Under the pieces are notes generated by a model. It did not search any database and had not been told where the DNA came from. It worked only from the letters and a program-made list of their open reading frames with translations. A DNA stretch of 7,266 nt from Bacillota bacterium (GTDB taxonomy: Bacteria; Bacillota; Dehalobacteriia; UBA4068): NCBI GenBank assembly GCA_009778255.1, contig WRKD01000118.1, forward strand, positions 1 to 7,266, in the 5' to 3' direction. Made by a program: the position numbers and the translations under genes. Position 1 is the first letter of the stretch. Every line of letters begins with the position of its first letter. Positions 1 to 4,759 of this stretch are shown here, piece after piece.

Positions 1-572
1 AAGTGGGGGCGATCGGCAAAGCAGGTTATGGCTGGCAAACAAAAATTGTGGATGAAGGCGGGGAAAGGGTAAAGCAAGGTGAAGTAGGGGAGCTATTATT
101 ATATGGCGACAGTGTTATGAAATGCTATTATAAAGATGAAAAAGCTACCGCAGATGCCATTAAAAACGGCTGGCTTTATACAGGGGATATGGCCTGCGAA
201 GATAAAGACGGCTTTATATACTTAGTAGACAGGAAAAAGGATGTAATAATCACCGGTGGTGAGAATATTTACCCAGTGCAAATAGAAGATTTTTTACGTG
301 GCTATAGCAAAATAAAGGATGTAGCCGTAATTGGCTTAGCGGATTATCGTTTGGGCGAAATATCTGCCGCTATCATCGAAGTCAAAGCTGGCATGGAATG
401 CGGCGAGAGCGAGATACAACATTATTGCGAACAATTACCACGTTATAAAAGGCCGCATAGAATAATTTTTGATAATGTACCGCGTAATGCCACCGGCAAA
501 ATAGAAAAGCCAAAGCTCCGTAATAAATATAGCGGAGGAAGCGTTGTTAAAAAACAAATCGGTTATGTATAA
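1..572 (+). CDS. Acyl-CoA synthetase / AMP-dependent ligase, C-terminal part (5' truncated by window)
   Basis: This is the C-terminal 190 or so residues of an ANL-superfamily adenylating enzyme, which activates a carboxylic acid with ATP to an acyl-adenylate and then transfers it to CoA. The frame is open from the window edge (first full codon at base 3), so the N-terminal substrate-binding part lies upstream. Numbering from base 3, visible motifs are GWLYTGD at 56-62 (the ATP-ribose Asp), the hinge block DRKKD then GGENIYP at 76-91, and NATGKIEK at 162-169, whose Lys166 is the expected adenylation lysine. All core motifs of the mobile C-terminal domain are present, so the enzyme looks functional. 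The GGENIYP form is typical of fatty-acyl or aryl-CoA ligases rather than peptide synthetase domains, but the substrate cannot be read from this end. The gene converges on the small minus-strand gene, with 11 bases between their stop codons and no clear terminator. Confidence 0.93.
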   Translation, partial: VGAIGKAGYGWQTKIVDEGGERVKQGEVGELLLYGDSVMKCYYKDEKATADAIKNGWLYTGDMACEDKDGFIYLVDRKKDVIITGGENIYPVQIEDFLRGYSKIKDVAVIGLADYRLGEISAAIIEVKAGMECGESEIQHYCEQLPRYKRPHRIIFDNVPRNATGKIEKPKLRNKYSGGSVVKKQIGYV

Positions 573-583
573 TGACCCCTATT

Positions 584-769
584 TTATTCAAAACAGCCCA
601 GCTGACAAGCCTGAATTTTTATACCCAATTCGTCAGCGGCTTCTCCTACCAATTCGTACGGAAGGTTGATATTTTCCGCTAAAGCGCGGGCTTCTTCACA
701 ACTAATTCTTCCTTGTGGCGCTGCTTCCCGCAGCGCCAATATCATTTTTTCTCTATTTTCAATAAGCAT
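584..769 (-). CDS. Small conserved-looking protein with C-terminal CQLGCFE motif, function unknown
   Basis: This encodes 61 residues beginning MLIENREKM. The ATG at 769-767 is preferred over an in-frame GTG at 778-776 because that GTG lies inside the Shine-Dalgarno sequence AGAGGTGG (about 782-775), which sits five bases before the ATG. The protein is acidic and predicted helical. Residues 22-50 (ISCEEARALA, then NLPYELVGEAADELGI) have the spacing of a compact two-helix or HTH-like unit. The tail KIQACQLGCFE holds Cys55 and Cys59, and Cys24 lies near the middle, so a metal-binding or redox role is possible. From memory, short uncharacterised proteins of anaerobic Firmicutes share this layout and a CQLGC(F) ending; I cannot confirm this here and assign no function. 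A promoter-like sequence inside the adjacent repeat (829-800) would start transcription about 24 bases before the ATG. Confidence 0.8.
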   Translation of the reverse strand: MLIENREKMILALREAAPQGRISCEEARALAENINLPYELVGEAADELGIKIQACQLGCFE

Positions 770-799
770 TATAACCACCTCTTTTTTTAATGTGTCACA

Positions 800-829
800 A
801 GTATATCATAGGTCGGGCTTCGCATGCAA
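800..829 (-). promoter_or_regulatory. Probable sigma-70 promoter of the CQLGCFE gene, inside repeat copy 1
   Basis: On the minus strand the -35 is TTGCAT (829-824), followed by an 18-base spacer and the -10 TATACT (805-800). Transcription would begin near 793, about 24 bases before the ATG and just ahead of the Shine-Dalgarno. The same arrangement with the same spacer length recurs at 4618-4647. Confidence 0.6.
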
Positions 830-900
830 CCAAGATTCTGAATTCTGGCCCCCCACTTCCCAACCCACTTCTGACTCCTTATTTCTTTCGACGAAAAAGG
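800..900 (-). repeat. Dispersed intergenic element, copy 1 (inverted, diverged)
   Basis: Read on the minus strand, this stretch has the same order of parts as the copies at 3739-3892 and 4472-4647. First is a weak TTTCG/CGAAA inverted repeat (886-896), then a C/A/T-rich tract with partly 7-base spacing of ACT (about 850-880), then CTTGG, TTGCAT, GCGAAGCCCG and the -10 TATACT. The last part matches the 4612-4647 copy nearly base for base apart from one inserted base and a few substitutions. The proximal part found in the other two copies (AACAACTT/AAGTTGTT inverted repeat) is absent. The short open frames crossing this stretch look like chance. Confidence 0.6.
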
Positions 901-905
901 AAGTG

Positions 906-1019
906 CATGTTAATAGATTGTATAAAAACAAAATCGGAAGAAAACACGAGATATTTAAAGAAAAAAGCGATATTTTTCGCAATTTATGTGTATTTTGCCG
1001 AGAAACAAGATTTGCTACT
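906..1019. other. AT-rich spacer before groES promoter; no gene seen
   Basis: This is AT-rich sequence between repeat copy 1 and the groESL promoter. I see only a weak inverted repeat, GCGA (967-970) with TCGC (977-980). No convincing coding region with a ribosome binding site was found on either strand. Confidence 0.5.
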
Positions 1020-1047
1020 TTGACATTTCTTGATTATTATATAAATT
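1020..1047 (+). promoter_or_regulatory. groESL promoter
   Basis: A perfect -35 TTGACA lies at 1020-1025. The -10 is less certain: TATAAA at 1040-1045 gives a short 14-base spacer, and TAAATT at 1042-1047 gives 16 bases. The CIRCE operator starts just downstream and would cover the transcription start, the usual arrangement for HrcA repression. Confidence 0.7.
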
Positions 1048-1051
1048 GCGA

Positions 1052-1078
1052 TTAGCACTCACGTTAAGAGAGTGCTAG
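1052..1078 (+). promoter_or_regulatory. CIRCE operator (HrcA binding site)
   Basis: TTAGCACTC at 1052-1060, nine bases, then GAGTGCTAG at 1070-1078. This is the CIRCE inverted repeat with only the last base differing from consensus (G instead of A). HrcA represses chaperonin operons through this element and releases it under heat or unfolded-protein stress, so groESL here is almost certainly class I heat-shock controlled. Confidence 0.96.
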
Positions 1079-1116
1079 CAACATAAAAGAACTATTTTGG
1101 AGAAGGAGGATTATAA

Positions 1117-1407
1117 ATGAATATCAAACCCTTGGGAGATCGTGTGCTGATCAAGCAAATCGATTCGGAAGAAATTACAAAAGGCGGCATAGTGCTGCCG
1201 GATACGGCAAAGGAAAAACCTCAAGAAGGGGAAGTATTGGCGATAGGGCCCGGTAAATTGTTAGATAACGGAGAGCGCGCGCCTATGGAAGTTAAAGTGG
1301 GCGACCGCGTGCTGTTTGCCAAATACGCAGGCAGCGAGATTAAGCAGGGTGGCGAAGATTATATGATATTAAACTCTGAGCGGGATATTTTGGCGATAAT
1401 TGGCTAA
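1117..1407 (+). CDS. groES: Co-chaperonin GroES (Hsp10)
   Basis: This encodes 96 residues, the normal GroES length. It forms the heptameric lid that caps the GroEL cylinder during ATP-driven folding in the cytoplasm. The N-terminus MNIKPLGDRVLIK is the family signature. Residues 17-34 form the mobile loop, with GGIVLPD at 23-29 as the GroEL-contacting segment, followed by EGEVLAIGPG at 37-46. The C-terminal part GDRVLFAKYAGSEIK then GGEDYMIL is also canonical. A strong Shine-Dalgarno AAGGAGGA (1103-1110) lies six bases before the ATG. groES is first in a two-gene operon with groEL, which begins 84 bases after its stop, under the CIRCE-controlled promoter just upstream. Nothing is missing or unusual. 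Confidence 0.98.
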   Translation: MNIKPLGDRVLIKQIDSEEITKGGIVLPDTAKEKPQEGEVLAIGPGKLLDNGERAPMEVKVGDRVLFAKYAGSEIKQGGEDYMILNSERDILAIIG

Positions 1408-1491
1408 GGCGGTTTCGGCTGATAATAATGGTTGTTGATTTTTTGTTAGGTAAGATCAAGATACTATAAGTAATTTTGGGAGGAATTTATT

Positions 1492-3111
1492 ATGGCTAAA
1501 CAAATCGTATTCGATGTAGAAGCGCGCTCTGCTCTAGAGCGCGGCGTTAACGCTTTAAGTGACGCCGTTAAAATTACCCTGGGCCCTAAAGGGCGCAATG
1601 TGGTTTTAGAAAAAAAATTCGGCTCACCTCTTATTACCAATGACGGCGTGACTATAGCCAGAGAAATCGAGTTAGAAGACCCGCTTGAGAATATGGGTGC
1701 CCAATTAGTTAAAGAAGTGGCAACCAAAACCAATGATGTAGCCGGCGATGGTACTACCACCGCAGCTTTGCTGGCTCAAGCTATTATACGGGAAGGTTTG
1801 AAAAATGTTGCCGCCGGCGCTAATCCTATGGTAATAAAAAAAGGAATTGAAATGGCGGTTGCCACAGCAGTTGAAGAGCTGAAGAAAAATTCCCAACCCG
1901 TGGCTTCGAAAACGGAAATTGCTCAGGTAGCAAGTGTATCGGCCAATGAAACGGAAATTGGCGATTTAATTGCCGGGGCTATGGAAGAAGTGGGAAATGA
2001 CGGCGTGATCACTGTAGAAGAAAGCCAGGGTTTTGAAACTACCCACGAAGTTGTAGAAGGTATGCAGTTTGACCGGGGCTATGTTTCTCCCTATATGGTT
2101 ACAGATACAGATAAAATGGAAGCTGTGCTGGAAGAGCCCTGTATTCTTATTACGGATAAAAAAATAGCCGCTATTCAGGATATTTTACCGGTACTGGAAA
2201 AAGTAGTGCAAAGCGGCAAACAGATGCTGATCATTGCCGAAGATATAGAGGGCGAAGCTCAGGCTACGCTTATCTTGAATAAGCTGCGCGGCACCTTTGT
2301 TTGCGTGGCTGTTAAAGCCCCTGGTTTTGGCGACCGCCGCAAAGCTATGTTGGAAGACATTGCTATTCTTACAGGCGGGCGCGTTATCACTGAAGATATG
2401 GGCCTTAAGCTTGAAAATACCACCTTGGATATGTTGGGAGGGGCGCGTCAGGTGAAGATCACTAAAGATACCTCTACCATTATAGACGGCAAAGGCGAAA
2501 GCTCGGAAATTAAGGGCCGCGTACAGCAAATCAAGCGCCAGTATGAAGATAGCACCTCGGATTTCGATAAAGAAAAACTGCAGGAACGCATGGCTAAACT
2601 AGCCGGCGGCGTAGCAGTTATTAAAGTTGGCGCGGCAACCGAAACCGAACTTAAAGAGAAAAAGCTGCGTATTGAAGATGCTCTTTCCGCTACCCGTGCA
2701 GCAGTTGAAGAAGGTATTGTTTCCGGCGGCGGCGTCGCTTTGATCGAAGTTTTAGGCGCAGTTGAAGCGCTTGAAGCCGAGGGTGATGTAATGACCGGCG
2801 TCAATATTGTGAAAAAAGCACTTGAAGAGCCGCTTAAACAAATCGCCAGTAATGCGGGTATGGAAGGCGCTGTGGTAGTAGAAAAAGTAAAGAGCATGGA
2901 TAAAGGCATAGGCTTCAATGCCTCTACCGAGGTTTATGAAAATATGATTAAAGCCGGTATTGTGGATCCTGCTAAAGTAACACGTTCCGCGTTACAAAAT
3001 GCAGCCAGCATTGCCGCTATGTTGCTGACCACCGAATCTTTAGTGGCCGATATTCCTAAAGAAGAGCCTGCTATGGCTGCACCTCCCGGAGGCGGTTACG
3101 GCATGATGTAA
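1492..3111 (+). CDS. groEL: Chaperonin GroEL (Hsp60)
   Basis: This encodes 539 residues, full length for GroEL, the double-ring ATP-dependent folding chamber that works with GroES. The equatorial nucleotide site is intact: LGPKGRNV at 30-37, Asp51 in TNDGVT, and GDGTTT at 85-90 with Asp86. RIEDALSATRAAVEEG includes Asp396, the counterpart of the catalytic Asp398 of E. coli GroEL. The apical domain spans roughly residues 190-370 and contains KAPGFGDRRKAML (275-287). The C-terminus has the flexible Gly/Met tail GGGYGMM. Start choice is clear: GGGAGGA (1478-1484) precedes the ATG by seven bases. It follows groES in an operon and ends at a strong intrinsic terminator two bases after the stop. No mutation, insertion or frameshift is visible. 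Confidence 0.99.
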   Translation: MAKQIVFDVEARSALERGVNALSDAVKITLGPKGRNVVLEKKFGSPLITNDGVTIAREIELEDPLENMGAQLVKEVATKTNDVAGDGTTTAALLAQAIIREGLKNVAAGANPMVIKKGIEMAVATAVEELKKNSQPVASKTEIAQVASVSANETEIGDLIAGAMEEVGNDGVITVEESQGFETTHEVVEGMQFDRGYVSPYMVTDTDKMEAVLEEPCILITDKKIAAIQDILPVLEKVVQSGKQMLIIAEDIEGEAQATLILNKLRGTFVCVAVKAPGFGDRRKAMLEDIAILTGGRVITEDMGLKLENTTLDMLGGARQVKITKDTSTIIDGKGESSEIKGRVQQIKRQYEDSTSDFDKEKLQERMAKLAGGVAVIKVGAATETELKEKKLRIEDALSATRAAVEEGIVSGGGVALIEVLGAVEALEAEGDVMTGVNIVKKALEEPLKQIASNAGMEGAVVVEKVKSMDKGIGFNASTEVYENMIKAGIVDPAKVTRSALQNAASIAAMLLTTESLVADIPKEEPAMAAPPGGGYGMM

Positions 3112-3112
3112 G

Positions 3113-3146
3113 AAAATAGGCGGCTTTTAAGCCGCCTATTTTTTAT
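3113..3146 (+). terminator. Intrinsic terminator of groESL
   Basis: A perfect 12-base stem, AAAATAGGCGGC (3113-3124) with GCCGCCTATTTT (3131-3142), closes a TTTTAA loop and is followed by further T residues. It starts right after the groEL stop codon. The A-rich left arm means it could also work in reverse. Confidence 0.95.
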
Positions 3147-3159
3147 TATTATTAAATGC

Positions 3160-3186
3160 AGGAGGAATGCATTGAAAAGAGAATAA
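3160..3186 (+). other. Orphan ribosome binding site with a minimal reading frame
   Basis: A consensus AGGAGGA (3160-3166) lies between the groEL terminator and rsmD with no real gene behind it. It could initiate ATG CAT TGA (3167-3175) or, with better spacing, TTG AAA AGA GAA TAA (3172-3186). rsmD has its own site (GAGGGTGG at 3191-3198). It may be a relic of a lost gene start, a minigene or chance. Confidence 0.35.
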
Positions 3187-3204
3187 TCTAGAGGGTGGTG
3201 TTTA

Positions 3205-3738
3205 ATGCGTATTATTGCGGGCCTGGCAAAAGGGCGGCGGCTTATAGCGCCGCCGGGTATTCATACGCGGCCCACTGCCTCCCGTGTGCGTGAAGCGTTG
3301 TTTAGCGTGATCATGATGCGTTTGCCGGGGGCAAAGGTGCTAGATGCGTTTGCCGGCAGCGGTGCTTTAGGGCTTGAGGCTTTAAGCCGCGGTGCAGCAA
3401 CATCCCTATTTATCGAAAACGATAAGGCGGCTTTAAAAGCGTTACGCCATAATGTGGCTAATTGCCGTTTAGCGGGAGCAGAAATCTTTTTTGGCGATGC
3501 TATACGTTTTTTACGTCAAATGCCACAAAGCTATGAAATTATATTTCTCGACCCCCCATATGGCGGAACAATAATGACCCAAGCCATTATGGCTGTTCTG
3601 GAAGGCGGCGCATTAGAATCTGGTGGTTTGATCATAGCGGAAACTGCCGCTAAAGAGGAAGTTTATCTACCAGATGGGTTTAGTATATTAAAGCACAGTG
3701 TGTACGGTGATACAGCCTTATATTATTTAGAACACTGA
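3205..3738 (+). CDS. rsmD: 16S rRNA (guanine966-N2)-methyltransferase RsmD
   Basis: This encodes 177 residues, usual for RsmD, which methylates N2 of G966 in 16S rRNA of the small subunit using S-adenosylmethionine. Seen in the sequence are the N-terminal MRIIAGLAKGRRL and TRPTASRVREALFSVI (21-36), the SAM-binding motif I DAFAGSGALGLEALSRGA (47-64), an acidic end of beta-2 in FIEND (69-73), and the catalytic DPPYGG (116-121) of the N-methyltransferase type. The ATG at 3205 follows a G-rich ribosome binding site, GAGGGTGG, with suitable spacing. In many Firmicutes rsmD is followed by coaD (phosphopantetheine adenylyltransferase). Here the next gene is the coiled-coil protein instead, separated by a dispersed repeat that starts directly at the rsmD stop codon. 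Confidence 0.95.
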   Translation: MRIIAGLAKGRRLIAPPGIHTRPTASRVREALFSVIMMRLPGAKVLDAFAGSGALGLEALSRGAATSLFIENDKAALKALRHNVANCRLAGAEIFFGDAIRFLRQMPQSYEIIFLDPPYGGTIMTQAIMAVLEGGALESGGLIIAETAAKEEVYLPDGFSILKHSVYGDTALYYLEH

Positions 3739-3892
3739 TTAGCCACTTACCCTGCAACAACTTCTATAAAACAAGTTGTTCAAACTTTTAAGCTGCATGT
3801 TTTTGTATAATCGTTTTCGCTTCGCGAAAACATTCCACAACTCAACATTCAACACTCAGCACTTGCGGTCGAAGACCGCGTTAGTGGATATT
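3739..3892 (+). repeat. Dispersed intergenic element, copy A
   Basis: This copy begins immediately after the rsmD stop. In order it holds: inverted repeat AACAACTT (3756-3763)/AAGTTGTT (3773-3780); the 16-base string at 3788-3803 (TTAAGCTGCATGTTTT), identical to 4522-4537; a perfect 8-base hairpin GTTTTCGC/GCGAAAAC with loop TTC (3813-3831); about five 7-base units (CATTCCA, CAACTCA, ACATTCA, ACACTCA, GCACTTG) at 3831-3865; a perfect hairpin GCGGTC/GACCGC with loop GAA (3865-3879); and a promoter-like end. Order and spacing match copy B at 4472-4647. Confidence 0.75.
3863..3892 (+). promoter_or_regulatory. Promoter-like module of repeat copy A
   Basis: TTGCGG (3863-3868), an 18-base spacer, then GATATT (3887-3892) sit where copies 1 and B have TTGCAT/TATACT and TTGCAG/TATAAT. 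The -10 is poor (4 of 6), so activity is doubtful. If active, transcription would start about 60 bases before the coiled-coil gene. The GAA-loop hairpin at 3865-3879 overlaps the -35 and spacer. Confidence 0.35.
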
Positions 3893-3959
3893 TGTTAGCG
3901 AAAATCGCAGGAAAGAGCATTTGATTAGCTGTGTATATAAGTGGAAGGAGAGTAGTAAA

Positions 3960-4424
3960 ATGGAGTTACATAATGTTTTGCAAGAAATGGAGCAGCATGT
4001 GACCAATGCTTCGCGCATCCCGCTTACCGGCAAAGTGATGGTGGATGGCGACATGATTTTGGAATTTATCGACAAAATACACGCTAATCTGCCGGATGAG
4101 CTTAAACAGGCGCAACAGGTATTATCTCAAAGCGATAAGCTACTAGAAAGCGTGGAAACTCAAGGTAAAAGGATTTTAGCGGAAGCACGCGATCAGGCAG
4201 CCCATTTGGTAACTCAAGAAGAAGTTTATCGGGAAGCTATGCGTAAAGGGCAGGAAATTGTGCATCAAGCCGAAGATGCAGCTGCCGAGCTGCAACGTAA
4301 TGCTTTACTATGGTCTGATGATATTTTGCAGCAATTAGAGAAGAATTTAGAAAAACTGGTGATCTCCATTCGTCAAAACCGCGACGACCTGCGTAATTAT
4401 CGTGGCCCTGCTACAAATAGGTGA
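3960..4424 (+). CDS. Coiled-coil, V-type ATPase subunit H / F0 subunit b-like protein (clostridial family)
   Basis: This encodes 154 residues, almost wholly helical, with no signal peptide or membrane segment. I start it at the ATG at 3960, nine bases after AAGGAG (3945-3950), rather than at an upstream in-frame TTG at 3921. The N-terminal block SRIPLTGKVMVDGDMILEFI (18-37) and LPDELKQAQQVL (44-55) matches, as I recall, clostridial proteins annotated as ATPase or ATP synthase subunit b-like. The middle (60-115) is a charged, Ala/Glu/Gln-rich coiled coil (KRILAEARDQAAHLV, GQEIVHQAEDAAAELQR) like the stator stalk helices of F0-b, V-ATPase H/E or DivIVA-like proteins. The resemblance is probably structural; there are no ATP synthase genes nearby, and an actual ATPase role is not implied. 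It has its own terminator and is flanked by direct copies of the intergenic element. Confidence 0.82.
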   Translation: MELHNVLQEMEQHVTNASRIPLTGKVMVDGDMILEFIDKIHANLPDELKQAQQVLSQSDKLLESVETQGKRILAEARDQAAHLVTQEEVYREAMRKGQEIVHQAEDAAAELQRNALLWSDDILQQLEKNLEKLVISIRQNRDDLRNYRGPATNR

Positions 4425-4432
4425 TCCTTTCC

Positions 4433-4473
4433 CCAGCCCGGCTATAAAAGTCGGGCTGGCTACTTTTTGTTTT
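4433..4473 (+). terminator. Intrinsic terminator after the coiled-coil gene
   Basis: The stem CCAGCCCG (4433-4440) with CGGGCTGG (4452-4459) is a perfect 8-base GC-rich pairing with an 11-base loop, followed by TACTTTTTGTTTT. It begins nine bases after the stop codon at 4424. Confidence 0.92.
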
Positions 4474-4647
4474 AGTCACTTACCTTGCAACAACTTTTAA
4501 AACAATAAGTTGTTTAAACCGTTAAGCTGCATGTTTTACTTTCAACTATTTTTGCATAGCAAAACATTCCTTCACTAGCCACTAGCCACTGGGCTGCGCC
4601 GCTCCCGACTCCTTGGATTGCAGGCGAAGCCCGCCCTATACTATAAT
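4472..4647 (+). repeat. Dispersed intergenic element, copy B
   Basis: This copy begins in the T-tract of the preceding terminator and is a direct-orientation partner of copy A. It contains AACAACTT (4489-4496)/AAGTTGTT (4507-4514); the 16-base string at 4522-4537 shared exactly with copy A; the hairpin TTTTGC/GCAAAA with loop ATA (4550-4564), where copy A has a different sequence with the same fold; CATTCC then CACTAGC repeated with exact 7-base period (4573-4590); CTCCCGA CTCCTTG (4602-4615); and an imperfect GCAGGC/GCCCGC hairpin around GAA, embedded in a promoter-like end. The remaining 4648-4759 is AT-rich with no gene. Confidence 0.75.
4618..4647 (+). promoter_or_regulatory. Probable sigma-70 promoter, end of repeat copy B
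   Basis: -35 TTGCAG (4618-4623), an 18-base spacer containing GCGAAGCCCG, and a perfect -10 TATAAT (4642-4647). This predicts a leader of about 105 bases for the BTAD regulator gene. A second, weaker candidate nearer the gene is TTGAAA at 4695-4700 with a poor -10. Confidence 0.5.
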
Positions 4648-4759
4648 TAAATTATTTCTAATATTTTTATAGAATATTCGTTTATCATTAATTATTGAAA
4701 GATATTGGTTATTTGTTTTGTATTTGTTGCAGATACGATTTTTTAGGAGATAGTGTTAA

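Noticed and set aside
770..778. GTG start giving a 64-residue version of the CQLGCFE protein
   Set aside because: The GTG is part of the Shine-Dalgarno AGAGGTGG; the ATG at 769-767 has correct spacing.
666..1055. Overlapping plus-strand open frames (666-1055 and 790-1023) before groES
   Set aside because: They run antisense to the small minus-strand gene, cross the repeat and the groESL promoter, lack ribosome binding sites, and translate to low-quality sequence with no recognisable motif.
1408..1491. Separate promoter for groEL in the groES-groEL gap
   Set aside because: A TACTAT at 1462-1467 has no -35 at a workable distance, and the genes form the usual CIRCE-controlled operon.
2448..2918. 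Long minus-strand open frame inside groEL
   Set aside because: Ser/Pro/Thr-rich translation typical of an antisense shadow of a conserved chaperonin gene; no start context.
3921..3959. TTG start extending the coiled-coil protein by 13 residues
   Set aside because: No ribosome binding site at proper spacing, and the added residues would be translated from the Shine-Dalgarno region itself; the ATG at 3960 follows AAGGAG.
3739..4647. Possible CRISPR array or insertion sequence from the repeated blocks
   Set aside because: Units are irregular in length and spacing, there are no equal spacers, no transposase frame, and no clean terminal inverted repeats or target duplications visible.
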